Assembly (NCBI GenBank): GCA_022562335.1
Contig: JADFPM010000086.1
Span: forward strand, 1-9,541
DNA from: Chloroflexota bacterium
GTDB taxonomy: Bacteria; Chloroflexota; Dehalococcoidia; Lucifugimonadales; UBA3495
Reading direction: 5' to 3'
Length of the DNA stretch: 9,541 nt
The notes beneath the pieces are model-generated. The model had not been told where the DNA came from. It was given only the letters and a program-made list of their open reading frames with translations, and made no database searches. This document shows, one piece after another, positions 1 through 6,850 of this stretch. Both the position numbers and the translations under genes were made by a program. How positions within the stretch are numbered: position 1 is the first letter of the stretch; every line of letters begins with the position of its first letter.

Positions 1-1818
1 CCGGTCAACGGCCGCCAACGCCTCTTGGAGATCCTCCTGGGCCATCAGGCCATTGACCTTGCCGATCTCAATGGCCGCGAGGGGGTGATTCAGCGTTTTT
101 TCCCAGGTCAGCGCGGTCAAACCTAAAATGCATAATGCCGCGATGAGGATTCGAACCGAGCTCATCCCATCGGATCTTCTTAGAGACGGGCCGGTTGTGC
201 CGGCCAAGTTCCCGGCGCCGGACCCGGGTACCTCTTTTGGTTCCCGCGCTGGTCCGTCCTGCGGGCCGAAGACGGCGGGCAACGCCGCCAACAGGCCCAA
301 CGCCGCCCAAAATAGAGTAAGGTCCGACACCCTGGCTATGCCAACCATCTGCTCTAAGAAGCGCCCTGCCAGAAGCGCGATGAGGCCTGCCAGCATAACC
401 TTAAAACCCGCGCTGCTTCTATAACCGGAGCTAACCGAGTTCCGCCACCTGAAAAGCACGTATCCACCCGCCAGAAACGGGACGGCGAACAACGCCAAGC
501 TAGCCGCCAATCCCAAGTAACCCATCTCCACCCCGGCGTGGAGAAAATAGTTGTGAGCTTGATGGGCTTCTCCGGGGAGCAGCCTTTCCCCACGGGGACG
601 ACTCTCTAACAAATACGCGGTGCGGTAAAGATCCGGCCCGTATCCGACCAAGGGCCGCAAAGCCGAGAGGCCCAGGTTATCGAATTCCACCCACGGGCGT
701 TGGTTCATCAGCCGCCAAGAAGTGGTCCAGATGTCCCACCGGCCGCCGAAACTGCCACCGGTCACTTGCCCGCTGATGGAGGTCAGCCTTTCGGCGGCCT
801 GCGACGCGGTGGCCGGGGCGCCCAGCCCGCCCGCTCCGGCGCTGCCTGGCGCCGGTATAAGAAGGACCAACCAGGCTAAAAGGGCGGCCACCGCCAGCAA
901 CGACCCGCCCCGCAGCAGGGTCCGCCATCCGGCGAACACACCGGCCAGGGCCAGAAAGAGGGCCACAGCAAAGATCAGGCCCACCCACGGCCCTCGGCTG
1001 AAGGTGAAGACGATGCCCAATAGCTGGATCGTCAGCAGGGCTGCCCATGTCCCAGACAGCAGCCAAAAACGCGGTTGGTTCAGCGGTCCTGGTTTGACCA
1101 GGGTTGCCGCGGTCACGGTGACTGAAACGGTCATCAGCAAGACCGAGCCAACATAAATCGCGTTTCCCATGATGGATGTTGCGCGTTCAGGCTGGACCGG
1201 CGACGCCAAGACCAGGAAGTCCTGGCCGAAGTGTTGGCTCACCGCGTAGAGGGCTACCAGGACACCCGAGGCTACGAAAGCCGCGATCAACCGCCCCAGT
1301 TGCCCTTTGGTCTTTAAGTGGGTCGTTACCACCGCGAATAGCACGGCGTAAGCCGCCATGGTGTAGGCAGGGTAGCCGTCTTGCCCGGGCACCTCCCCCC
1401 AGAGGCTCACCTCCACCGAGGCCGACAGCAGGGTGGTGATCATTGTCACACCGAAATACCCGGCCACCGCGGCTATGAGCCATCCCCGTGGCGAGAGTTT
1501 CGAAAGGTCCAGCCTCAGGCGGCCTCTATCCCCAGCCCCAGGCTCGATTCCCCGGTCAACAACAGGCCGTTCCCCGATGGCCCATTCCACCATCCATAGA
1601 GCCGCCATGGCCGCCGCCGCGGTGCGCAACAAGGCTATCTTGGGGATCTCCACGAAGACGATGACCGGTGAATCCAGCACATCGCTGCGGCTGAGGAATG
1701 CCAAGGGCACTCCCACCACCATCAGCAGCCAAAGAAATTCCTGGGCCCCAAGGATCCAGGACATTGCCGAAGATGGCCGCCCAAACCGCCGGGTCCCTCT
1801 ATCCACAGATTCAGTCAT
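1..1818 (-). CDS. O-antigen ligase / Wzy_C-family polytopic membrane protein, 3' end cut by window edge
   Basis: An uninterrupted frame of 606 codons runs leftward from ATG 1818-1816 off the left edge. The protein is very hydrophobic, with about a dozen predicted membrane spans (for example residues 22-43, 52-79, 112-132, 215-240, 253-296, 304-322, 431-455, 497-516 and 554-572). The Wzy_C/WaaL hallmark is clear: a span carrying FTFSRGPWVG (271-280), then a long outward loop with GRWDIW (359-364), LVGYGPD (390-396) and AHNYFLHAG (421-429) before the next span. Family members join or polymerise glycans on undecaprenyl carriers, or glycosylate proteins. After the last visible span, the tail (about 573-606) is Ala/Leu-rich and amphipathic, like the start of a TPR region, and then the window ends. 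The start is the first ATG before the hydrophobic stretch, but its ribosome site is weak and Met19 is an alternative. The exact substrate cannot be told. It is divergent from meaB. Confidence 0.85.
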   Translation of the reverse strand, partial: MTESVDRGTRRFGRPSSAMSWILGAQEFLWLLMVVGVPLAFLSRSDVLDSPVIVFVEIPKIALLRTAAAAMAALWMVEWAIGERPVVDRGIEPGAGDRGRLRLDLSKLSPRGWLIAAVAGYFGVTMITTLLSASVEVSLWGEVPGQDGYPAYTMAAYAVLFAVVTTHLKTKGQLGRLIAAFVASGVLVALYAVSQHFGQDFLVLASPVQPERATSIMGNAIYVGSVLLMTVSVTVTAATLVKPGPLNQPRFWLLSGTWAALLTIQLLGIVFTFSRGPWVGLIFAVALFLALAGVFAGWRTLLRGGSLLAVAALLAWLVLLIPAPGSAGAGGLGAPATASQAAERLTSISGQVTGGSFGGRWDIWTTSWRLMNQRPWVEFDNLGLSALRPLVGYGPDLYRTAYLLESRPRGERLLPGEAHQAHNYFLHAGVEMGYLGLAASLALFAVPFLAGGYVLFRWRNSVSSGYRSSAGFKVMLAGLIALLAGRFLEQMVGIARVSDLTLFWAALGLLAALPAVFGPQDGPAREPKEVPGSGAGNLAGTTGPSLRRSDGMSSVRILIAALCILGLTALTWEKTLNHPLAAIEIGKVNGLMAQEDLQEALAAVDR

Positions 1819-1980
1819 CCAAAAACCAGTCTCAATCTCTCTTAAATGGTTCGGCGCAGGCGGGCCGTGGCGCCAAGCGAAAGGATAGGGCTTCTCTTTT
1901 TTCTCAACTCCCGTGGTCCCGGTCCGGCGGGCGGACCAACGGCAAGTGTACCAGGCAGCGAAGACATCAAGCCCGCCGCG

Positions 1981-2028
1981 CCATGAACCTTCCGCGCCAT
2001 GAACCTTCCGGGCCATGAACCTTCCGGG
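1981..2028. repeat. three-copy 16-bp tandem repeat
   Basis: Three head-to-tail copies of CCATGAACCTTCCGSG lie at 1981-1996, 1997-2012 and 2013-2028. Copies two and three are identical, and copy one differs only at its fifteenth base (C instead of G). The 16-base period is not a multiple of three, and the unit sits outside any supported gene, so it is not a coding repeat. It could come from replication slippage or be a set of protein-binding sites. No function is shown. Confidence 0.85.
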
Positions 2029-2047
2029 GACCATGTGGGTCCCTTTT
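2027..2047 (+). terminator. terminator-like hairpin after the tandem repeat
   Basis: GGGACC (2027-2032) and GGTCCC (2038-2043) form a perfect 6-bp stem with a 5-base loop, followed directly by TTTT on the plus strand. The shape fits a small Rho-independent terminator. No rightward gene is recognised upstream, so it may stop antisense or read-through transcription, or be chance. It overlaps the last bases of the tandem repeat. Confidence 0.25.
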
Positions 2048-2361
2048 GTAAGCCCAAATGGGGCAGGAATCCCCAACAGAGACCGGAAGGCCGCCACTGA
2101 TATAACGAAGTGAATCCATGGCATGATGACGATGCACCATTTATCGTTTATCCATCATCCAAAACAGGTGTCAAACATGGACAATTTCACCAAATGCATC
2201 AATTTCCAGATTGCGAGATCGGCCTTCTTCCGACTATCGGACTCAGAACTTCGGGAATCCTCTAGAAGCGTAGGCCATACGTATTTGAAGACGGCGGATA
2301 GCCTGACGAAAAGTGAACTTTTGCGACAAAATGCCGCATATTCCCGCCGGTGGGATTTCTC

Positions 2362-2390
2362 TTGACTGGGCTGGTTCTCTTTGCTAGAGT
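2362..2390 (+). promoter_or_regulatory. sigma-70-type promoter for meaB
   Basis: TTGACT (2362-2367, 5 of 6 to consensus) and TAGAGT (2385-2390, 4 of 6) are separated by the ideal 17 bases. Transcription would start near 2397 and give a leader of about 50 bases before the meaB ATG at 2448. The site is immediately upstream of the first rightward gene of a probable meaB-DUF429 transcript. It is predicted by eye only. Confidence 0.55.
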
Positions 2391-2447
2391 CCAGCCAGAT
2401 CTCAGGCTCACGTTTCGCTTCACCCCCGGCTCCGGAGTCGCTGGCCC

Positions 2448-3437
2448 ATGGAGGACATCGCCCAAAGGCTTCTGAACGGCGACCAACGGGCCCTCTCCAG
2501 ATCGATCTCCATGCTAGAGCAGGGCTCTCCAGAGGCCGCAGGGGTGATGAAGGCCATCGATCCGCACACCGGGAGATGCTACACCGTAGGCATCACCGGT
2601 CCGCCGGGCGCGGGGAAAAGCACCGTGGTCGACCGGTTGGCGGAACTGCTCCGGCGCCAAGGCTTCACCGTGGGCATCATTGCGGTAGACCCAACCAGTC
2701 CGTTTAGCGGCGGCGCATTTCTGGGAGACCGTATCAGAATGCAGCGCCACTATCTGGACCCCGGGGTTTTCATCCGCAGCGTTGCCACTAGGGGGCAAAC
2801 CGGGGGGGTTCCCCGGCTGATCAAAAGCATGGTCAGGCTTTTAGACGCGGCGGGCAAGGATGTGGTCCTGGTGGAAACGGTGGGAGTGGGGCAGACCGAA
2901 CTGGGGATCATGGGGGTGGCGGACACCGTCTTGGTTGCCCTGATGCCCGAATCGGGAGATGCGGTACAGACCCTCAAAGCCGGCATCATGGAGATAGCCG
3001 ACATCTACCTGGTGAACAAAGCGGACCGGGACGGGGCCGGCCAGATGGCCGCGGCAATCACCGCCATGCTTCAAACTTCCTCAAGCCAGCCTGAGTGGGC
3101 GCCTCCCGTGCTGCTCACGGCCGCCCTTACCGGCGACGGCATCGAGGAATTGTGGGATCAGATCCAAAAGCACCGGGCATTTTCCGAGGCAAACTCCCAA
3201 TTGCGCAGCCGGCGGGAACGGCGCCGGGAGCAGGAGTTCTTGGAGGCGGTGGAAGAGGAGCTTGGCAAGAGACTCAAAACCCAGATCGATGAAAATCCAG
3301 AACTCAGGTCTGCTTTGGAAGCAGTGGCCGCAAAGGGACTGGAACCGTATTCAGCGGCCTTGGATTTTTTAGACTCCGGGTTCGATTTCAAACCACGTTG
3401 GAACCCCAGGCCTCCCCAGGCGGATGACCGCGGCTAG
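2448..3437 (+). CDS. meaB: MeaB/ArgK-type GTPase, acyl-CoA mutase chaperone
   Basis: This is a 329-residue G3E-family GTPase, the usual length for MeaB. MeaB binds B12-dependent methylmalonyl-CoA (or related acyl-CoA) mutases in the cytoplasm, using GTP hydrolysis to gate cofactor loading and protect against inactivation. The Walker A loop is GPPGAGKS (51-58). The diagnostic block DPTSPFSGGAFLGDRIRM spans 81-98, ETVGVGQ is at 143-149 and the guanine-specificity motif NKAD at 190-193. The charged C-terminal part fits the dimerisation region. ATG 2448 has GGAG at 2434-2437, ten bases upstream, and the N-terminal helix is of family length. The gene sits under the promoter at 2362-2390 and is followed after 128 bases by a DUF429 gene. 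No mutase gene is adjacent within the window. The family assignment is secure; the client enzyme is unknown. Confidence 0.95.
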   Translation: MEDIAQRLLNGDQRALSRSISMLEQGSPEAAGVMKAIDPHTGRCYTVGITGPPGAGKSTVVDRLAELLRRQGFTVGIIAVDPTSPFSGGAFLGDRIRMQRHYLDPGVFIRSVATRGQTGGVPRLIKSMVRLLDAAGKDVVLVETVGVGQTELGIMGVADTVLVALMPESGDAVQTLKAGIMEIADIYLVNKADRDGAGQMAAAITAMLQTSSSQPEWAPPVLLTAALTGDGIEELWDQIQKHRAFSEANSQLRSRRERRREQEFLEAVEEELGKRLKTQIDENPELRSALEAVAAKGLEPYSAALDFLDSGFDFKPRWNPRPPQADDRG

Positions 3438-3522
3438 GCAGCCCACGTAGACCCAATCCCAGATTTACCCGAATTTGTCTAAGGCAGAAGCCAGGTAGCA
3501 CGGTTTCACACCCTGGTACCGG

Positions 3523-3540
3523 TGATGCTGCTAAGCATCA
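3523..3540. other. perfect 7-bp inverted repeat between meaB and DUF429 gene
   Basis: TGATGCT (3523-3529) and AGCATCA (3534-3540) pair perfectly around a 4-base loop. The hairpin ends 13 bases before the ribosome-binding site of the following gene. No T-run follows, so it is not a classical terminator. It could affect mRNA stability or translation of the downstream gene, or be an operator. Confidence 0.4.
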
Positions 3541-3553
3541 GCCGTGTTTGGTT

Positions 3554-3558
3554 GGGAG
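3554..3558 (+). promoter_or_regulatory. ribosome-binding site that sets the DUF429 start
   Basis: GGGAG lies 7 bases before ATG 3566. It supports ATG 3566 over the in-frame TTG at 3548, which would place this Shine-Dalgarno element inside the coding sequence and add six residues in front of the conserved first beta strand. Confidence 0.7.
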
Positions 3559-3565
3559 ATTAGAG

Positions 3566-4204
3566 ATGGTGATATTAGGAGTTGACCTGCGGGCTTCATC
3601 CAAACGCTCCAGCACCGTGGTGGCTTTGGACGGCGATTCAAACGTCTTATTCTTCGATTCCTTCGACGACGATCCAGGTTTACACGAGATGGTGCAGTCG
3701 TGCCGGCCCGACCTCATCGCCATCGGCGCTCCTCTGGGGCTACCCGGTGGGTTATGCTGCCTTGAGACGACGTGTTCCTGCCGGTTTTCAAACCCGCAGA
3801 ACAAGGGCCGGCAGTCTGAGATAGATCTGGCTCGCATGGGGATAAGTTGTTTCTTCACTAACAAGGGGTCGATAATCCGTAACTTGATCTACCGGAGCAT
3901 CAAGCTGAACCAACATTTGTCAAAAATGGGATGCCGGGTGATAGAGGTCTATCCCCATGCCACCAAGGTGCTTCTTTTTGGCGATAACGCGCCGCCAAAG
4001 AATAGCCCAGGCAGCGTCACCTACCTGAAAGAGAAGCTGACGCCGTTGGTCGCAGGTCTTGACCCACACTTAGATGCGATGGACCGCAATACCTGTGACG
4101 CTGTGCTCAACGCCTACACCGCCGTGCTCCATTGGCAAGAAAAGACCGACATGCTGGGGACCGAAGAAGAGGGCATGTTGGTCTTGCCCAAATTACCCAG
4201 TTGA
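3566..4204 (+). CDS. DUF429 family protein (RNase H-like fold, COG2410-like)
   Basis: The protein has 212 residues from ATG 3566. The order of motifs matches DUF429, a family predicted to have an RNase H-like nuclease fold but with no established cellular role. MVILGVDLRAS (1-11) is the first beta strand, with Asp7. IAIGAPLGLPGG (51-62) follows, then a cysteine cluster CCLETTCSC (64-72), a basic/acidic helix block (82-121), IEVYPHA (126-132, Glu127) and CDAVLNAYTA (177-186, Asp178) near the end. In most relatives as I recall them the second motif reads I-D-A-P-L; here the Asp is Gly54, which may cripple catalysis. The gene follows meaB by 128 bases in the same direction and ends 36 bases before a strong terminator, so the two may be cotranscribed. 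Family call is good; activity is unknown. Confidence 0.8.
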   Translation: MVILGVDLRASSKRSSTVVALDGDSNVLFFDSFDDDPGLHEMVQSCRPDLIAIGAPLGLPGGLCCLETTCSCRFSNPQNKGRQSEIDLARMGISCFFTNKGSIIRNLIYRSIKLNQHLSKMGCRVIEVYPHATKVLLFGDNAPPKNSPGSVTYLKEKLTPLVAGLDPHLDAMDRNTCDAVLNAYTAVLHWQEKTDMLGTEEEGMLVLPKLPS

Positions 4205-4239
4205 TATCTTCCCCATCGCAAGGAACGGTTCACAAAAGC

Positions 4240-4279
4240 AAAGACCCCCAATCCGGCCGATGGCCGATTGGGGGTCTTT
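4240..4279. terminator. bidirectional Rho-independent terminator
   Basis: AAAGACCCCCAATC (4240-4253) and GATTGGGGGTCTTT (4266-4279) form a perfect 14-bp stem. Inside it GGCC/GGCC pairs further around a GAT loop, with one bulged C at 4254. The flanks give a short T-run rightward (TCTTT) and a longer T-rich tail leftward (TTTGCTTTTG). It sits exactly between two convergent genes, DUF429 ending at 4204 and the SPFH gene ending at 4295, so it probably ends both transcripts. Confidence 0.92.
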
Positions 4280-4294
4280 CACTGCCTGGTCTTT

Positions 4295-5164
4295 CTAGGA
4301 GGAGCCGCTGTCTCCCTGCTCCCGGTTGCCGGCTGCCATACCCAGGAATGGGGCCAGCATATTGGTGAATTCCATCGGGAAGATCCACTTGGTGGACGGG
4401 CTCTCCCCCAGCGCCTTGAGCGTCTCGAAATACTGGAGGCTCATGGTCTTGGCGTCCACCGTGCTGGCAACCTGATGGATCTGATCCAGGGCCGAACTGA
4501 AACCCTGGGCCCGCAGCACCTGGGCCTGTTGATCTCCCTCGGCCTTGAGTATCTCAGCCGCCCGGGCGCCCTCCGCCTCCAGGATCGCCGCCTGCCTCTC
4601 GCCCTCCGCCCGGTTGATCTGGGCCTGGCGCTGGCCCTCGGATTCGGTTATCTCGGCGGTCTTTATGGCTTCGGCCGACTTCTCCCGCTCCATGGCTGCT
4701 TTGACTCCCGGTGGCGGGTCTATCTCGTTTATCTCGACTTGGGAGACCTTCACTCCCCAGCGATCGGTGACCTCGTCCATCCTCACCTGCATCTGGTCGC
4801 GGATCCGCTCCCGTTCCGTCAGCGCTTCGGACAGGGTGGTTGAGCCGATGACGGCGCGCAGCGTGGCGAAGGCCAGGTTAACCACCGCCAGTTCAAAATT
4901 CTGGACTTCCAACACCGCCCTTTCCGCCTTTTCTTCCACCACCCGGTAATAGATCACGAAATCCATGTCTACCACCACGTTGTCGGCGGTGATGTATTTC
5001 TGGGTGGGCACCCGGGCGACCCGCTCTCGCAGATCGACCTTGATGCCGGCATACATCAAAGGGATGAGGAAATGGAGGCCGGGGCTGCGGGTGCCGACAA
5101 AGGTGCCGAACTTCTGAACGATCATCCGCTGGTAGGCCTGGACTACCACCAATCCTGTTGCCAT
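4295..5164 (-). CDS. SPFH/Band 7 (stomatin-prohibitin-like) protein without N-terminal anchor
   Basis: This 289-residue protein carries an SPFH domain from about residue 9 to 160. Conserved segments include QKFGTF (17-22), PGLHFLIP (28-35), the block around LRAVIG (102-107), and VEINEIDPPPGVKAAM (143-158). A long helix (about 159-226) follows, with glycines at exactly 11-residue intervals (177, 188, 199, 210, 221) in Ala-Glu-Gly units, the coiled-coil repeat typical of stomatin/QmcA-type proteins. These proteins oligomerise into membrane microdomain scaffolds and often work with NfeD. The start ATG 5164 is well fixed by AGGAGG five bases upstream. Most relatives begin with a membrane span of about 20 residues, but this one has only a short hydrophobic GLVVV stretch before the domain. 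It is downstream of nfeD by 41 bases, almost certainly in the same operon. Confidence 0.93.
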   Translation of the reverse strand: MATGLVVVQAYQRMIVQKFGTFVGTRSPGLHFLIPLMYAGIKVDLRERVARVPTQKYITADNVVVDMDFVIYYRVVEEKAERAVLEVQNFELAVVNLAFATLRAVIGSTTLSEALTERERIRDQMQVRMDEVTDRWGVKVSQVEINEIDPPPGVKAAMEREKSAEAIKTAEITESEGQRQAQINRAEGERQAAILEAEGARAAEILKAEGDQQAQVLRAQGFSSALDQIHQVASTVDAKTMSLQYFETLKALGESPSTKWIFPMEFTNMLAPFLGMAAGNREQGDSGSS

Positions 5165-5169
5165 GGGTT

Positions 5170-5175
5170 CCTCCT
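5170..5175 (-). promoter_or_regulatory. strong ribosome-binding site for the SPFH gene
   Basis: On the minus strand AGGAGG (5175-5170) sits five bases before ATG 5164-5162. It is a full consensus Shine-Dalgarno and fixes the start of the SPFH protein, which matters because it rules out the easy explanation that a longer form with a membrane anchor was missed. Confidence 0.85.
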
Positions 5176-5205
5176 GTGACGGGTTATCCTGCTATGCAAT
5201 CTTTA

Positions 5206-6588
5206 TCAAGGCTGATTATTGGTATTCGGGGGCCGTGCCACGGTCAAAATCAAGCCATCAACCGCAACAACGGTAACCGATTCGCCAGCGGGTATCACGT
5301 TACCATCCCGGCTGTCCGCTGTCCAGGTTTCGTTCTCCAGCCGCACCACCCCTCTAGGCGCTAATTCACGGGTGACCGTTGCCTCTTGGCCGACCAAAGA
5401 CGGGTGGCTGGGTTCTCGCCCGCGGCGCCGGGAGGTATATATCTCCCAGCCCACAAAGATCAGCCCCGCGGCCAGGACACCGGCGGTCCCGGCCAGAAGC
5501 CACCGGCTCACCGACACCTCCGGCAGGGTGGGAGACACATCTCCAAACTGGTTGAAAAGCAGCAGCCCTCCCACTAGAACACTGACGATCGAGCCCGCTC
5601 CCAATATCCCAAACCCGGAAACCTGGGTTTCCAACACGGCGAGCAACACCGCCAGTATGATGAAAGCCGCGCCGGCCCAGTTGACGGGGAGATTTCCCAA
5701 CGCCAGGAAAGCCAGCATCAGGCAGATGGCCCCGACCACGCCGGGGGCGATCAATCCGGGGTTGAACAACTCGACGACGATGCCCAGCCCGCCGATGGTC
5801 AACAGGATGAATGAGACGTTGGGGTCGGAGATGAACTCCAGGAAATTCTCCAACACGTTCTTATCCAGCCGCCGGATATCGAGGTCCCGGGTGGCCAATA
5901 CCCGTTTCTGATCTTCTCCTGAAACCTGCACGCTGCGCCGGTCCAACTGGGCCAGCAGGTCTTCCAAGTCCTCGGCGATGAAATCTACGATGTCCAGTTC
6001 CAGGGCCTCCGTTGCGGTGAAGGACGCCGCTTCCCGGACGGTTCGCTCCAGGGCATCCTCGTTTCGGCCGCGTTCCTGGGCGATGCTGCGAATCAACGCG
6101 GCGGCATCGTTCTCGATCTTGCTGGCCAGCGTCTCATCCAGTTCCTCTCCGGTGGCTGATACCGGGGTGGCGGCGCCGATGTTGGTGCCCGGCGCCATCA
6201 CTGCAAAATGGCCGGCAGCGGTCAGAAACGTGCCCGCTGAACCCGCCCTGGCGCCCTTGGGAGATACGTATACGGCCATCGGCGCCGGCGATTCCAGCAA
6301 CAGCTCTACGATGCTCCGGGTCGAGCTCAACAGGCCGCCGGGTGTGTCCAACTCCATGACGATCAGTTCCGCTTGGTCTTCCAGAGCCAGCGTGATGGCC
6401 CGTTCGATATACCGGGTTTTTACGTCGTTGATTATCCCGTCAACCTTTATCACCAACACGTGGGGAGCCGGTGGCTCGGCCTGGGGCTGACTCTGAGCAT
6501 GGGCCAAGGCCGATCCAGCCAGCCCTGCGATAAACAGGATGGCAAATATGAAAAAGAGGATGAGCCTAACCCGGACGGCTAACACCAT
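5206..6588 (-). CDS. nfeD: full-length NfeD membrane-bound serine protease (ClpP-like plus OB-fold)
   Basis: The protein has 460 residues in the long NfeD (NfeD1b) arrangement. An N-terminal signal or membrane segment (about 8-29, ending near ALA-HA) leads to a ClpP/SppA-like Ser-Lys protease domain (about 43-215). This holds LDTPGGLLSST (80-90), the probable nucleophile Ser117 in GARAGSAGTF, and the probable general-base Lys157 in SKIENDAA. The Ser-Lys spacing of 40 is close to that of the archaeal PH1510 enzyme. Four or more membrane spans follow (about 254-345 and 372-390), then a cytosolic OB-fold tail (about 402-455). NfeD proteases cleave the hydrophobic tails of SPFH/stomatin partners, and such a partner is encoded 41 bases downstream. 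The ribosome site before ATG 6588 is weak. A possible minus-strand -10, TATTAT, lies at 6650-6645 without a good -35. Confidence 0.94.
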   Translation of the reverse strand: MVLAVRVRLILFFIFAILFIAGLAGSALAHAQSQPQAEPPAPHVLVIKVDGIINDVKTRYIERAITLALEDQAELIVMELDTPGGLLSSTRSIVELLLESPAPMAVYVSPKGARAGSAGTFLTAAGHFAVMAPGTNIGAATPVSATGEELDETLASKIENDAAALIRSIAQERGRNEDALERTVREAASFTATEALELDIVDFIAEDLEDLLAQLDRRSVQVSGEDQKRVLATRDLDIRRLDKNVLENFLEFISDPNVSFILLTIGGLGIVVELFNPGLIAPGVVGAICLMLAFLALGNLPVNWAGAAFIILAVLLAVLETQVSGFGILGAGSIVSVLVGGLLLFNQFGDVSPTLPEVSVSRWLLAGTAGVLAAGLIFVGWEIYTSRRRGREPSHPSLVGQEATVTRELAPRGVVRLENETWTADSRDGNVIPAGESVTVVAVDGLILTVARPPNTNNQP

Positions 6589-6746
6589 TTCGACCCGCCG
6601 GAAACTTTGGACTTTAAAACGACATAGAAAGCGCTGGCAGTCACATAATAGCGTATTCGCATCTTGTGCCTTGCTCTGGAAAAGGCGATGGACCAGCGTC
6701 GGCTATTCACTATTTGGACAGTAGCAGTCGTCAAAGAGATTTAAAG

Positions 6747-6771
6747 GGGATCATTACACTCCCACGATCCC
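6747..6771 (-). terminator. possible weak terminator after mobA
   Basis: GGGATC (6747-6752) and GATCCC (6766-6771) form a 6-bp stem with a 13-base loop. On the minus strand the stem is followed by CCTTTAAATCTCTTT, which is moderately T-rich. It lies about 80 bases beyond the mobA stop, between mobA and nfeD, in the right place to end the aioA-like/mobA transcript. The large loop and broken T-run make the call weak. The rest of the 262-base gap between mobA and nfeD holds no gene that I can support. Confidence 0.25.
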
Positions 6772-6850
6772 ACTTATCAGGCCCACGGTTCGCCGCTCCC
6801 AATTGCTAGGTCCATCGGCCCGCATCAGCCGCCAGCCGCTGTTCACCGCA

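Larger units (their letters stand above)
1819..2447. other. divergent intergenic region with no convincing gene
   Basis: This 629-base stretch separates the leftward Wzy_C-family gene from rightward meaB. I see no convincing protein: the short frames here lack family motifs, good ribosome sites and codon bias. What it does hold is a 16-bp tandem repeat (1981-2028), a terminator-like hairpin (2027-2047), a visibly A+T-richer core (about 2104-2340), nested inverted repeats (2221-2276) and the probable meaB promoter (2362-2390). For the leftward gene, only weak promoter elements are visible: TTGAGA at 1907-1902 and TATCCT at 1887-1882 on the minus strand, with a spacer of only 14. Confidence 0.6.

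Noticed and set aside
140..180. On the minus strand GGTTCGAATCC resembles a tRNA T-loop.
   Set aside because: The flanks do not form a T-stem beyond two pairs, no acceptor or anticodon arms follow, and the bases code for in-frame residues of the Wzy_C-family protein.
2051..2115. GCCGCCACTG near 2090-2099 recalls the conserved CCACTG segment of cobalamin riboswitches, tempting because meaB is a B12-related gene.
   Set aside because: The other conserved elements are not found in the right order (no AGCCAGGAGACCTGCC-like B12 box downstream), and the predicted meaB promoter lies further downstream at 2362-2390.
2123..2365. An 80-codon rightward open frame in the intergenic region.
   Set aside because: It has no recognisable domain, no good ribosome site and an irregular composition, and it runs into the predicted promoter of meaB.
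3548..3565. TTG 3548 as the start of the DUF429 protein.
   Set aside because: The Shine-Dalgarno GGGAG at 3554-3558 would then lie inside the gene; ATG 3566 has ideal spacing and begins at the conserved first strand.
4268..4949. Long rightward open frames opposite the SPFH gene.
   Set aside because: They are antisense shadows of a gene with clear family motifs, strong ribosome site and codon bias on the minus strand.
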